Assembly (NCBI RefSeq): GCF_010093595.1
Contig: NW_022985459.1
Coordinates: 372,001-436,000, forward strand
DNA: 64,000 nucleotides
Source: Mytilinidion resinicola
Lineage: Eukaryota > Ascomycota > Dothideomycetes > Mytilinidiales > Mytilinidiaceae
Reading direction: 5' to 3'
Each line of letters begins with the position of its first letter. Positions within the stretch are counted from its first letter, which is position 1. A program made the translations under genes and the position numbers. The notes below the pieces were generated by a model that saw only the letters and a program-made list of their open reading frames with translations, did no database searches and was not told the DNA's origin. Of this stretch, positions 9,689-20,981 are shown piece by piece.

Positions 9689-10384
9689 CTAGATGTGTAA
9701 AGTGGAGCTTTGGAAAAGACACTGCCAGCGAACGGTGGTTAGTACATTTCTCCTTAAGGGCCAGGTGGCCGCGGCCAGCGCTGTGGAGACAGTGAACTTA
9801 CATGAGCAGGGAGGTTGCCACAGGCGTCGTTTAAGGCAATGTCGAGCTTGCGTCGGGTCACGGAAGTGAGGTCCGGCTCGTCCTTTCACTCTGTGCCGGA
9901 AGTCGGATTCGTCGGCCATTAGAATGGCCAGCTGTGCAGCAAGGAGAAGCGGGGCCATGAGAGAGTCGGACTTTGTTGTCAGCACGAAAGGGCTGCTTAA
10001 GGACACGGTCGGCATGTCAGGCGCATGCGCGCTCTGTGCCGAAGTCGTGCTATGGATCGCAGTAGTGTGCGATGGAGTAGTGACCGAGACCGACAAGGCA
10101 GCAGCGCGGAAGGAGGCCGAGGTCGACATAGCCGGAGCTGAAGGAGTACGAGCTAGGTTAGCGACCGTGACTAGCGAAAGAAGCGCGGGAAGGTCGGGTT
10201 GGTAGAGGAGGTGAACGAGCTGTGAAGTACGAGGGTGGGCTGATACATACCCGTTTACATGGAGTGAAGGGGAGTGAAAAGAGAGACCTTTGGTGAAGTG
10301 AGGTGTTTGGAGTGGAACTTGACGTGAAGGCGCGCTGACGCTATTCCAAGTTGTTCGGATTTTGACGACAGACTTGGCGGCCAC
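9689..10384 (-). CDS. Ser/Thr-rich open frame with one membrane segment
   Basis: A 231-codon frame. A Ser/Thr/His-rich region leads into TTKSDSLMAPLLLAAQLAIL and MADESDF, a probable membrane helix. A similar string (PTTTPDSLIVGLLLAG) is read from the minus strand at about 44110-44200, the main evidence for coding here. The start is uncertain; an internal Met before STSASFRAAALS is a better candidate than the first. The last 50 codons are less convincing. Function unknown; a small secreted-loop or cell-surface protein is possible. Confidence 0.3.
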   Translation of the reverse strand: MAAKSVVKIRTTWNSVSAPSRQVPLQTPHFTKGLSFHSPSLHVNGYVSAHPRTSQLVHLLYQPDLPALLSLVTVANLARTPSAPAMSTSASFRAAALSVSVTTPSHTTAIHSTTSAQSAHAPDMPTVSLSSPFVLTTKSDSLMAPLLLAAQLAILMADESDFRHRVKGRAGPHFRDPTQARHCLKRRLWQPPCSCKFTVSTALAAATWPLRRNVLTTVRWQCLFQSSTLHI

Positions 10385-12780
10385 GTGATACTTATCACTG
10401 GATCATACTTACCGCTACTTTTCACTTTGAAGATATGGACTGAGGACTTTCTATAACGAATGTGAAGAGCTAGATCTTGGGTCGCTGGTTTTGGCAGTGA
10501 GAGCGGCAATGATGCGGAGATGTTCAGTGATGACCTATATTTCTCGGTACCAAAATGTCGCCTAGAGAAGGACAACATCGCGAACTCTGTATAGAATATT
10601 ACCAACATTGCATGATTTTACCAGATTCGCGCTATCTGAGCGTTGAGGCCGAAGGTATGCAAGACTATGGGGAGTGCAGAGAACTACATATAGCTTCAAT
10701 GGCCACCGAGGGGAGAACTGGAACGTAGAAGGTCCAGATCTACATATTACCCAGATGCACGGTCGAAACTTCCATGATACTGAATGATGTCCAACACGTA
10801 GTAACTGTCGTGCAAAGTGGCAAAGCGAGGCCCTAATTGTCAAGCATCATCAACTGCAAGCCCTAAAATGATTCCACGCAATCTAATCTTAACAGCGACT
10901 GAGTCGCCGAGAGTGACACCGAGAACGGCAGCAGCAAGGGAAAGATAGGCAATACATGATAAGAGGTTGTTCACATGACAGAACCAGCATTGTACGTCTA
11001 GGCAGGTCGAGGTGCCAGGCAACTCGAAACTCTCCATCTCTCGTGGGGTGGTCTTTATTGACGTTGGTAGCGACCGTCCATGAGTGCCTTTGATCTACAC
11101 AGCCGGAGTTCAAGGAGCAGAAACTGGTTCAGTGACGGCGCGGGACCGGTTTGAAGCATCTCAAGTAGAAGGGCTAGGTGATTGAGACCTCTAGCGCAAA
11201 GACAGCTCCGGCCTGGGACTGCGATGGCCATTTGAAGTGTCCTAATGTCTAGTTGCTAAGGTCTGCGGACATCATCCGGCGCAGGGTCCCGGTTGTAGTG
11301 ATAATGGTGTTAAAGGAATATTCACTAAGTGAATTCATTAGATGGATACTGCTCGTTTATAGAGAATAAACACTTAGATGTGATACTTGGTTGTAAGAGA
11401 TTGAATTTATCGACAGCAACACGAAATGGAGAGTGCTCATTCCTATCTGGGCTACGTTCTACTATTCATAGGGCTAGTTGATGCGCTAGGAGTGGATCGC
11501 AGGTTACAAAAGGAAAAGTTCGAGAGGGAAATCCTTGCATACGGTTCCATCATTAAAAGTAGAGATACTAGGTAACTGGAGCACGACATGTGTTTTGAGA
11601 GGCTTCCGCGGCTATTCCTTCCATCTCGTAATAACGTGAAGCAGACAAGCGGCAGTCTAGCTGCGCATTGTGTCGTAATAGGCTTCCTCCAGCTTCCTCG
11701 TTACCAGCAAGTCCTCTGCAAAAGAATGCTCGGCAACTGTTCCTTGTGGCGGCTAGGCAGTGTTCGCGCGTGCTGCGACTCAGTCGTCATGTGGGAATGG
11801 GCGTATCCGAGTCTCCCTTGCGGTCGTTCCTCTAATATTGACGGCTGGGGAATGCTGCCGATTTTGGCGGCGGATGCGAAGAATGCCGTATTGGCGGGAG
11901 GTGGACTAGTATGAGATTTCCGGCTCTGAAAAACCTTCCCCCTCCGACCACGGCATATCTGCAACGGAGTCCGCACGCTGCTGAAAAGTGCCACGGTCCT
12001 GGGGCCGTAGTAGTAAAGGCAGTCAACGGGTCAAGAAACACGTCGTGTTCTCAAATCATTCCATATCCCTTGATCTTACCGCGCTTAAAGCTGTTCTTAG
12101 GACATCTGCTCCGCAGATAGACATATCTAGCTCGCTATACCAATAGTCGTCGCAGCTGCGAGTACGTATGCCTGAGAGTAGGAGCACGTCCGACGGCGGG
12201 GAGGGCGCTATCGCTATTGCCGCGTTCTCGATGATATAGTTATGTTTATGGTAGGACGCCGATCGTGACGAGCAGGGAGGAGGAGGAAACTATGCTCGAC
12301 GCGTTAGAATGCACTGAGATGTGTCTAGAAAGCTGCAAGCTCAATACCAGATTTTTGAAGCGGCTCCATGACCTACTGTAGGTTCGGGGAACCTGGATAG
12401 CTTTTCCATGTCCTTCATTTCCCGTCATTGCCACTCTCGCTCCATGTGTTCTGGACCCCCTGATATCGAAAGTCCATAGCTGACATCCCAACCTTGTCGT
12501 TGCTCGTATACTCAGCGAGAGTACACGTAGCCGGTCCCGAGGAGCTTTTGAAAGTAGAGCAAGCGGTGTTAACACTATGGAAAGAAGTCTTGCTACACAG
12601 CTCAGGTCACCGGCTCGTACTAGGGTTGTTTGCAGAGTCTGTGAGGCGAGAGCTCTCTGTCGGCCGGAAAGCGGATCCCGGAGGTTTTTTAATGCGAAGG
12701 AACAACTGTCGGTCATAAGGTAGAGCGCTTGGGGAGAGCGATGCTGTAAGGAAAACTCGAAGGAGGAATGTCACGGGGAG
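10385..12780. other. No convincing gene
   Basis: Short frames only. A 65-codon minus frame (10840-11034) ends with a hydrophobic stretch (CIAYLSLAAAVLGVTLGDSV) and could be another tiny membrane protein, but has no supporting paralogue. Nothing else is recognised. Confidence 0.4.
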
Positions 12781-12814
12781 TAGGTGAACCGGGGCCCGGA
12801 ACTCACGTGGTAGA

Positions 12815-12864
12815 TCTCAGGACAATCCAAGCCCACCCGCCCTAGCGATTGGATTGTCCTGAGA
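12815..12864. repeat. Perfect 16-bp inverted repeat (hairpin)
   Basis: TCTCAGGACAATCCAA at 12815-12830 is followed, after 18 nt, by its exact reverse complement at 12849-12864. As RNA this would be a 16-bp perfect stem. No T-run or coding frame is tied to it and I found no second copy. Confidence 0.85.
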
Positions 12865-13461
12865 CTGTGTGATCTGTCCCGGAGGTCAAAGAAAAGTACC
12901 CCCTGGCATGATACAGCGATGGGCATAGCTGCCGTTCCTCAGTTTTCTGAGGTTATAGCCATCATCGTCGTAATCAGAGCGTCGAGGCTGACGCTTCTTC
13001 ACTTGTTGAACGAGACTGAGCTGCCCTAATTTCGCTGAAGAAGAGACGGGACCAAGTGAAGTATTGGAGAATGAGTGAGATCGACTGCACGAGCCATTAG
13101 CCACCGCCGCTCCGCTCGTGACTAGTGAATTTGGGTTCCCGAATGCGGTCTTGCTAATCGCAGCCCGCGCAGAGATCGGGTAGTGGAGATGATGCAAATG
13201 CTCTCGCGGCCAAGCTAGGAGGCCGCAAAATTAGCTAGATGTTGTTAAGTGAAGAGACTGGTGACCGTGTCGCGGACCAGCGCTGCTGGCATTCCGCTGC
13301 AGGAAGTCAACCTTGCTTATTCGCGGGGATTGGAAAGTGAGACCATTTCTAACAACAAAGCGCCCACTAACAAGCACAGTTGCTCTTATATCATCTCCCG
13401 TATTAGGGTTGATTTTTATGGGGTGCAAAAATAATTGTAGTCCAAAAAGATAACACAGTAA

Positions 13462-13472
13462 GGGCTCGAACC
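13462..13472 (-). promoter_or_regulatory. B-box-like element downstream of U6 copy 1
   Basis: The minus strand carries GGTTCGAGCCC, one mismatch from the TFIIIC B-box consensus GGTTCGANTCC, 15 nt after the U6 terminator. In budding yeast the U6 gene also depends on a B box lying downstream of its terminator. Confidence 0.55.
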
Positions 13473-13487
13473 GGGATCCAAAAAGAC

Positions 13488-13600
13488 AAAAAAAAATCTT
13501 TGAAAGCTCACTTTGATAAAGCGTGTCATCCTTAGTGCAGGGGCCATGCTAATCTTCTCTGTGTTGTTTCAAGTTGACCAAATGCCCGAAGGCGAAGTGC
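13488..13600 (-). ncRNA. U6: U6 spliceosomal snRNA, copy 1
   Basis: U6 is the catalytic RNA of the spliceosome. Read on the minus strand from 13600: a 5' hairpin (GCACTTCGCCTTCGGGC), GCATTTGGTCAACTTGAAAC, the invariant ACAGAGA box, the U4-pairing AGCATGGCCCC, the catalytic AGGATGAC, then a 3' region ending in a run of nine T (13496-13488). A TATA box lies about 20 bp upstream. The region before ACAGAGA (TTGAAAC) matches the common fungal sequence, so of the two copies this looks like the standard one. Confidence 0.95.
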
Positions 13601-13615
13601 GTTGAATTTGGAGGA

Positions 13616-13649
13616 AATATATAGACTGAAAAGTGGGCGGGGTCAGTGC
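13616..13649 (-). promoter_or_regulatory. U6 copy 1 core promoter: TATA box and proximal element
   Basis: TATATATTT lies 16-24 bp upstream of the RNA start (13624-13616). Further up, 13649-13633 carries GCACTGACCCCGCCCAC. The U6 copy at 39 kb has the same two blocks at the same distances (GCACTGACGCGCCCC), although the DNA between has diverged. This marks a probable proximal element used by the Pol III machinery. Confidence 0.7.
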
Positions 13650-13765
13650 ACGTTTATGGGAGCATGTGATACCACAACACGCTCGCAGGCCGCGGAAAAA
13701 TTCGGCAATAAGGTATATAACCATCTGCGAGCAGTATTATATGTCTGGAATCAATGTGTAGCAGC

Positions 13766-13788
13766 TCATCGTCGTCGGCCGCAGCGCC
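13766..13788. promoter_or_regulatory. Conserved distal block upstream of U6 copy 1
   Basis: TCATCGTCGTCGGCCGCAGC at 166-188 bp upstream of the RNA start. U6 copy 2 has TCATCGTCGTCGCCGGCCGC at 162-192 bp upstream. The flanking sequence is much less alike, so this is either a distal promoter element or a preserved part of an old duplication. Confidence 0.45.
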
Positions 13789-13799
13789 AACCCGCATGT

Positions 13800-14600
13800 G
13801 CGCTAAACAGAGAAAATGATACGAAGACAGCAGTCTGCCAGCACGACCATTTAACCTCCCAGATGCCTTTACCACATGCTGGGAGGGCTTGTCGTTACCA
13901 GTGTCGCTTTCGCGCGTCGTCCACATTATCACCCTCAACATCCTTCCTCGGTTCGTCACCGACCCTTCTCACAGAATCACAACCTCGTACACACGGCAGC
14001 CTTGTACCCGACTGACACTGCGCTCTCCAGACTATATTATCTATGCATTGCTCTTTAAATGCGCTTGAAGACCCAGCCGCAACATTTCAGGTCTCTCTAC
14101 CGAACTACTAAAATCACAATGGCATAATACCCTCTCCGTCCTGTCCTACCCATCCGCCACCCACGCTCCATCCTAGCTTTCTGCCTCATATCTCAGTCGA
14201 CCGCATGCGCAAGGAATCCTCCATTCCCTCTGCCAACTCTGGCAGTACACTGCGTCGTTGTCTCCGTTCTAGTCGAAGAAGCAGCTACTTCGTCGGCACT
14301 GTCTCTCAAAGGGCCAAAAAGTGAAATAGAAATCGCAAGATCTGGGCTGGAGTGCACATGGGCATATTGGGTTACGCAAAGGGACGCATTTCATTGGATG
14401 AATCAAAAGATACTCACTGCGGGGATACAAATGATTCGGATTCATAGAACTAGGAGAACACCGTAATGAAAATTAGAAAGACCCCGAACATACTCGATAT
14501 TATTCTGAATGCCCAAGACAAATTGCAATCATAACTCCTCGAATCCTCACCAACTATATATTATTGGGTATAAATAACCGACTAGTGCATCACCATGCCC
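13800..14600. other. No convincing gene
   Basis: Frames on the plus strand here overlap the U6 upstream region and show no recognised motif. The sequence from 14100 to 14580 is pyrimidine-rich then AT-rich and appears intergenic. Confidence 0.4.
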
Positions 14601-15134
14601 ATCAAGCCCCTTCATTTCCCTCAGTCCCTGACTCTAATCTCGCGCACCCCAATATCGAACTACCACCGCAAAATCCGGCATGTGCTTGTTGAAGCAGTCG
14701 CATTTCTTCTTGATTCGAAATCCCAGTTTCCCAGCAAAGCACCTGACGACGTTGGACACTGCCCAGGCTCCAGGGCTCGATCTGCTGTAAGGTCGCGAAC
14801 GTAATGACTGCAGGCCTACCAAGGCTACTAGCAGACGACATCGGGGTCCAAGGTGGCCGGAGCGAGACGAGCTTGCTACATCCTACGCATGGCATATCGT
14901 GAGAGGACAGGCTTCCCTAGGTACCCATTAGGCCAGTTCGAAGGTCGCAAGGCGAAGACTGCCAGCTTACCCAGAGCGCGTTCACCCTTACAGACGACAT
15001 CGGCTTCGAAATGCCTTGGGCAATGCAAGCTCCAGCGAGTCTGCATCTCTCGGGCCACGCTGGGAAGCCGTCTTTTCGAACAGTCGCAGCCCATCTGGCA
15101 ATACGACCGGAGTAGAGCAAGATGAGCCGCGAAC

Positions 15135-15400
15135 TCAAGACTCGACAGCAGAGACCAACCCTCTTCCCCAAACCTCCGGCCCGAGCCCGAAGACCACCTC
15201 GGTCAGGATCATGTCCTGCTCTGGGCCGCTGTTGGCCTCTGGTTTCGCGAGGCCGAGGTCGGCGCAGTAGCGTAGCAAGTATTCGTTGTTGAGGAGACTC
15301 TCGATATAGTTCTCTTGTGTCATCTTCCAAGCGCTGGGCTCCTTCTGGTACTTCTGCGGTATATTCCCTTTATACGGAGAACCGGTGAGGTTGACTTGTC
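15135..15400 (-). CDS. Exon of an unknown, protein-like frame
   Basis: Reading leftward from about 15400 the frame runs GSPYKGNIPQKYQKEPSAWK, MTQENYIESLLNNEYLLRYC, ADLGLAKPEANSGPEQDM and stops at 15135. Amino-acid usage (few rare residues, mixed charge, helical segments) looks like genuine protein, unlike most frames nearby. An in-frame Met lies at 15323, but coding sequence seems to extend upstream of it, so this is probably an internal or last exon. I do not recognise the family. Confidence 0.35.
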
Positions 15401-15659
15401 TACTTTCACCGCAAGCTCAGCCCTCTGTAATTTCTGTACAAGGCGTTTGTTTCGGACCCGGAAGTAGCATCCGACATCTGTGATTCGCCGAGAGAGAGGT
15501 CGGCGGTGTGAGGAGGTCACTTGCCGTGACATTGGAAGGACAACCGACATTCTCGATCGGAACGGAGACGGGCCATTGATTTTCGACGCGTCGTCGATAT
15601 GCGGACAGACTGAAGCAATTCCCTTGTCAGCCATCATGTGCGGAGGGACAGTACCTAAT

Positions 15660-18350
15660 CGAGCGTAGATTCTGGTAGTGGCAACGCGGAAATTGGGGGG
15701 CCGGAAAGACTAGAGTGTTCGTGGTTAAGCTGCGGATGGAGGCATCAAAATACCAATAGTGTTGAATGGCTAGAGATTTCGACTCGGATCAAGCCAGGGT
15801 ATACCGTTTTGGTGAATGATGAGCTGGTGCATCTTGGCCCATCCCTGCGTTCACTGAACACGGCTATGGCGGCATAGCTTCTCTGGGTAAGTTGGTAAAT
15901 AGTATTGTCCGCGTTTGAAACGATTTAAGCCACGCGTGACCTGCTGCTGAACGGGACTCTAGATAATATTGGAGCTGTAGTCGGTGATATAGGTTGTGAA
16001 GTCCAATTCGGACTTATTCGCTCGCAAGGCCTTGACTAATGCCTTGAATCTTCCGATGGCGGCTCTTTTTAATAATAAAGCTCACCTCGCTTAGCAGCGC
16101 TAAGATGATATACCTTGCAACTTCATAAGACTGACCGGGGGCTGTGGCTAAGTAAGGGTAGTGGAAAGCGCGGGTTCTGGTCAGTGAGTTCAGTCGTCGG
16201 GCGTTAGCAGCAAGGACGATGCAGAGCCTAGTGAATGTTAGAGCACTTCACCTAAATAGTCTGCAGTGAAGAGTAAAGTCGTAACTGATCGAAGCTTAAC
16301 GGCGCTGGGAAACCCACTTAGGGCTACTAGCACCTAAGGATGGATGGCATGATTGGGACCGGATCTGCATACCATAAGATGAATAAACGTGACTGGAATT
16401 CGGTATGGGAAGAAACAAGGGACAAATAATATGGCTGGGGAGATCTAGGTATAACTAAGTCCATCGCCAAGTACTACAGGAGTCCTTGTAAGAGTCCATC
16501 CTTCCGGGTTGGTTTCTTAACAACGCGGGGCGCAAATCAGACATGATACTGCGTCGGCGAGCGAGAGATTGCGCTCTTGGGGTAGAGCATCCGGCGAAGG
16601 CTAAGGCGCATGTGGAACGGAGACACTCTCCATCATGAATGATGTCAGAGGAGCTTCCTGTTCAACATTTTCGCCTTCACGTGGTCGAAACAATGACAAG
16701 TACTTGAAAGGATAATTGATCTACGAGCATGAGAAGAGGAGAGATAAAGCTTCGGAAGTTGAGTTCTTGTTCGCTTCTAGACAAGAATGCCATCGCCGCC
16801 CATATGCGCTTTTTTCACACCAAAGCCGACAGCTGTTGCTACTGCATCCTGAACCTTTACTGTCTCATCGTGAATCCGGGCTTGAAGTGTACGCCAACAG
16901 CTTTCTGCCTGCTCGTTGAAAGCTAAGGGGTAAAAGCAAAAGACTCTTGTGGCTGAATCCTCTGCCATTAGGATCGCTGCTGATACTCCAACGGGGCCGG
17001 CTCCTTCGACCTCAAAGCATGTCGCCGTAGCCAAAGTGCTTACCTCTCCGGCTCCGTCGTCTAGTAGCGAAGGCCTGACGGCGGCGGTCTTCCAGAGTAC
17101 CGCTAATAAGGACGCTCCCGCCCTGTGCTCCTTAGGCCATCTCCGCGCTCGTTCGTGATACTTGTCGGCCTTTGAATCTAGCTCGCTACTGTGTCATGAG
17201 TTCGCGTCCGTACATCGCTCATCCCAAGCATACTTCTTGTCCTGCCCTAATTGTTGATCTCCTAGGAGAAAGAGCATGCGCATACCGTCGGTAGCTCTCT
17301 AGATGACTCAGGGAAATCAGCCCCGCCAACAGCGCGGCTGTTTCGCTCTCTCCGCTTCGTTGTACCGATTTCGAACCTTGTGGACGCGGTGGCTGGCATG
17401 TCGGGGAGGAGCGCGAGGTAATTGCTATTCGAGGATGACACGCGTATTCAAAGCTTGAACTCGCCGCAAGATGGGTAACCGGGGGTGCTAGAAGTAGTTT
17501 TGCTGGTTGGCCACGAGGACAGACATGCGTTGTTGGTTTCGTAGGCCTCAAGAGATCTATTCATGTCAGTAGATGCCTTTATCCGTATGACTGTCCCCTA
17601 CGCTTGAGTCCGCTGCATTCAGCGAATGTCGACGTTCCAGAGATGTTTGAGCGTCTGTTCAGGTCGTGGCGGAAGCGGTTTGGTCGCGGCAAGCGCAATT
17701 GATGACGAATTCCGCAGCTACGTGAAGTTGATCGAAGCCATCAAGCGAGGTAGTAGCCACTTTCAAATCTGTTCGAGATCTGCTAGGTATGCTGCAGCTC
17801 TCGTTGCTCTTCGAGATCGCAGGGTTTGCTTGTTCTGATGACTCTTCATCGGCGTGTGCGCGGTCGCACTTCAAGGTGGAGACTCTGTCTGGAGAACAAA
17901 CCCAAGCGATAGACGCAACATACGCATTGAAGTTCTGACGATTAACTTTTGTAATGTCGCGCCCAGTTCGAGTTGTTGAGGTCCGAGCCTAGTATCGGGG
18001 TGGAGAAGTTGGCCAAGGCTGAGCTCCGGGGAAACCTTTCGCAGGGTCGTCGACGGCAAGCTCAGCGGACACCTTGAAGCGACGGAAAATGTGAATGTAG
18101 AGAAATCGGCGGTCTCACGACTGAGGTCGGAGTGTTTGAGAAGGGCTTCAGGACAGCGGCTGGGATAGATTTCGGTGCGGTCGCGCGGCTCGTCACCGTT
18201 CTGGATTCTTTGCTGACCGACAGATTCTTAGGAAGCATTGGTCTGCAGTAGCAGCTGTGCTGTATGCTAAAGCACCTTCTTTGCGAGATGAGCTTTTTCT
18301 TAGTTTTGTCATGGGTAATTTTACAGAATCGAGAGGCAAAATTACCACTG
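15660..18350. other. Mostly non-coding; no gene supported
   Basis: Only short frames. A minus-strand sequence near 16990-17050 has a donor (GAG, GTAAGC) and an acceptor 75 nt on (ATCAGCAG), followed by ILMAEDSA, faintly like the LAILMADES end of the membrane segment at 9.9 kb. This is too weak to call a gene. Confidence 0.35.
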
Positions 18351-18652
18351 TATCTAGCTCAACAATTGAATACTTCAATAGATATTCGAGAATCGATGAG
18401 GTGGATTGCGGAGCTGAAGCGGGATCGCGTTAGAGGCATCAAGCTCGAGGTCGCTGCAAGACATATGGAGAATTTGACTAGTGAGGACGCGTTGAAACTT
18501 GTAGTGACAAAAGCCGCACTACAGAACTTCAGCGACTCAAGAAGATGGTAGTCAGGTATCACAGCGTGGTGACGGTGCTCGGCGTTGGGTCTACTACGAT
18601 CACCACCAGGACCAAGACGCGGCAAGACAGCATCAACTAGTGGTGAGAGGCA

Positions 18653-19061
18653 TCAAAACAAATGGTGAGGAAGCGCTTCCAACTCCAAAAGCAAAGCAAA
18701 AGAGGATTTCTTCTTCTTCGAAGACCCAGACAAGCTGAGATGTTCAATGAAAAAGTTCGCGTCAGCCCGAGGCAGTGCAATACGAGCGACACAGTGTCCG
18801 CTGACATAGGCAAGCCCAGCGGCCAGGGAACGGTTTCCAAAGACTGGATTAATCAAAGAAAGTCCCGTAGGACCGTTCCAGCGACTAAACTGAAAAGAAC
18901 CTGAGAGAAGATTGTTAGCAGGGAGAGCAAGAGGAGTGAGGAAGGAGAAAGGAGGAGAACTTACAGATACTACACTTGATCGAAGCCAAAAGGCACTGCA
19001 GAAACTGTTAGCGATGATGGGAGTTGGAAGGATGGGAGTGAGGTCGAAACTTACAAGAAAG
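18653..19061 (-). CDS. Spliced small gene, paralogue of 55837-56302
   Basis: Exons on the minus strand: 19061-19055 (5' limit unknown), 18995-18965 (31 nt) and 18900-18653 ending in TGA. Introns 19054-18996 (59 nt) and 18964-18901 (64 nt) have GTAAGT donors, GCTAAC branch sites and CAG acceptors. The last exon codes for about 82 residues, with NPVFGNRSLAAGLAYVSGHC then FFIEHLSLSGSSKKKKSSF. The string FFI(E/D)xL(S/A)LSGSSKKK recurs at 55837-56302, including a Ser codon changed TCT to AGC with the residue kept, which supports this strand as coding. No start codon could be placed. Function unknown. Confidence 0.5.
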
Positions 19062-19951
19062 CTGAGAGAGGAAGCAAGGTCGGGGCGCGGACAAGTTCAT
19101 ATAGGCGGCGGAGGAGCTCGCTTAGCTTGCTTACTCATCAACGCTAGTGAAAGTAATCGACTCTTCTCAGGCAGTATAATCGTGCCAGTACACCTGCGCA
19201 GGGCAGGACTGTTGCCTGAATTCCAGAACCTTCGGTCTCGGAGAAGGAGGGTGAAGTGACGTCGCTAGTCCTGTTTTCTCACTTCGCACGTGATTGCTCC
19301 TGGGAGCGCTCCAGTCTCTCTGCCTCGACACCTATCCTTGCATGTCAGTGAGCCTATGCTACTCTCGTCTGCTAGGAACTGTGCAACCGGCGTTCAAAAC
19401 ATTAGGACTTCACTTTGATTCATAAGGTGAGGCGCCCACATGGGCGTGGCGTTGGCCTACGAAAGCCGGAGGCAGTGAGAAACCATTGCACTGGTCGTTA
19501 ATGTCGCTTGGATGGCGTTGGATACAGGACTCTACCCCTGGCTTGCGCCTCAGAAGTTTCCTCAATCTTAGTTTCACGTCTGGTAGCTTTTCGAGCTACT
19601 CACGAGCCTTTAGAAAAGATGCGAACGCTTCGAGGTGCTCGTGGTGTTCTGTGGCAGCGCGGGAGAGGCAACATTGTTCGAGGAGATCGATGGATCTTGC
19701 AGTATCGACTACGGTGTAGACTGCAGGTACAGATTGCGGGAACGAATTCGAGCTATACACAATGATCACTAGAGCCTGAGTACTGCCACTATTCACAGCA
19801 CGGCAACATTGTGTACGCTAACGAATACGGAGTAAAACCATCAAGTTGAAAGCCTACTTAAGCATCGCTCCCGTGCTCCATTTCGTCAATCAACCAACTC
19901 CTGCCCGCACTGCTTCACCCACCACCTACCTACAGAACCTGCCCCTTCACA

Positions 19952-20539
19952 ATGACAACCCCGCAGTCCGACACCTGCCCAATCTGCAAGAATCCGTTCG
20001 CCCTCACCACCACCGACCGCAACCTCCTTGCCACCGAGCTAGTCAATAATGGCTACAATACCGAGAAGGTCAACGTCGAGCTCGACGTCCTCGTCAAGCC
20101 CCCATGCGGCCACGAAATGGGCCTGTTCTGCTTGCAACGCTGGATCAATCTGGGACACACCACCTGCCCGTACTGCACGCTCACAATGCTCAATGATACT
20201 AAAGAGGACGCCTTGTTCGAATTCGTACAGCCCGATCACATAGGCTTCTACCAAGGAGACGATGAGTTGATGCAGGCGGTTGATAGGGTGCTGAAGACCT
20301 ACCACAAGCAAGAGCGCCTGCCGACCTGGTGGGATGGGGTCGATCAACAGCGTGGCGAGTTTTTCATACAGCGACATCGGAGAACGCGCTGGCGGTATCG
20401 GTCGGTGGTGCTGGGCGTGGTGCTGGGCATGGTTCTCGCGGGGGTTGCGGCACTGTTTTGGGACTATGGATCCAGGATGGCTATGGTGGCGGTTGCTACT
20501 ACGGGACTGTTGCTTCACATAGCACTTATTGTGATGTAG
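19952..20539 (+). CDS. RING-type zinc-finger protein with two C-terminal membrane helices
   Basis: A complete intronless 195-residue protein, probably a membrane-anchored E3 ubiquitin ligase. Cys9 and Cys12 (CPIC) form the first zinc pair; CGHEMGLFCLQRW gives Cys52, His54 and Cys60; CPYC gives Cys72 and Cys75. The CGHxxGxxC layout is the variant common in filamentous-fungal RING proteins, where one usual ligand is not obvious. A charged middle (residues 80-140) is followed by helices at about 149-168 and 173-194, so the RING would face the cytosol from the tail-anchored end. The start ATG has a good context (CACAATGAC). The next feature is convergent, 93 bp away. Confidence 0.85.
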   Translation: MTTPQSDTCPICKNPFALTTTDRNLLATELVNNGYNTEKVNVELDVLVKPPCGHEMGLFCLQRWINLGHTTCPYCTLTMLNDTKEDALFEFVQPDHIGFYQGDDELMQAVDRVLKTYHKQERLPTWWDGVDQQRGEFFIQRHRRTRWRYRSVVLGVVLGMVLAGVAALFWDYGSRMAMVAVATTGLLLHIALIVM

Positions 20540-20632
20540 GAATTGCCTAAGGATGATGGAGGTGATTAGGTCGTAAAGAGGGCATTTGATGGAGCGAAGG
20601 GTGCTGTTACTACATGGGGGCTAAACTTTCAC

Positions 20633-20767
20633 TCACGACCGCGCTGCTTTACGGATTGGGGGGGGTTTCGGAAGCAGTAGTAAATAGCAGCCTAATGATG
20701 CCATGCTGGCCAGAAGCACGACAGCTGCGACAGCGTAGACAATGATGAGAAATCTCATAAGAATCAT
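20633..20767 (-). CDS. Tiny membrane peptide, 44 residues
   Basis: An ATG at 20767 opens MILMRFLIIVYAVAAVVLLA, continuing through a second hydrophobic run (SLGCYLLLLPKPPP) to a basic end and TGA. It would be one long or two short membrane helices with a cytosolic basic tail. It is convergent with the RING gene. It may be a real micropeptide or a chance frame; similar tiny hydrophobic frames occur elsewhere in the window. Confidence 0.35.
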   Translation of the reverse strand: MILMRFLIIVYAVAAVVLLASMASLGCYLLLLPKPPPIRKAARS

Positions 20768-20981
20768 ATGGTATTTCTTCTGAGATTGAAGTCTGGGGGA
20801 CTGTGAACATGCAAAATCGATGTCAGATGTATTCGCGTACGTTGACGTGACTGTGCGATCATTGGAGTCTGATTGCTATCGTATTTTTCCCGAGAGGAGA
20901 TGTTTCGTTTGGATATGTCTGTCTTCGAAATAGTTCTACTGGTTCTGGGAAGCGGCAACCAAATGGGTGGAGTACGCACGG

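Noticed and set aside
9447..9700. Plus-strand frames of 64-81 codons over the 52-bp array
   Set aside because: The array and both Sub2 pieces are meaningful only on the minus strand; the plus frames carry no motif.
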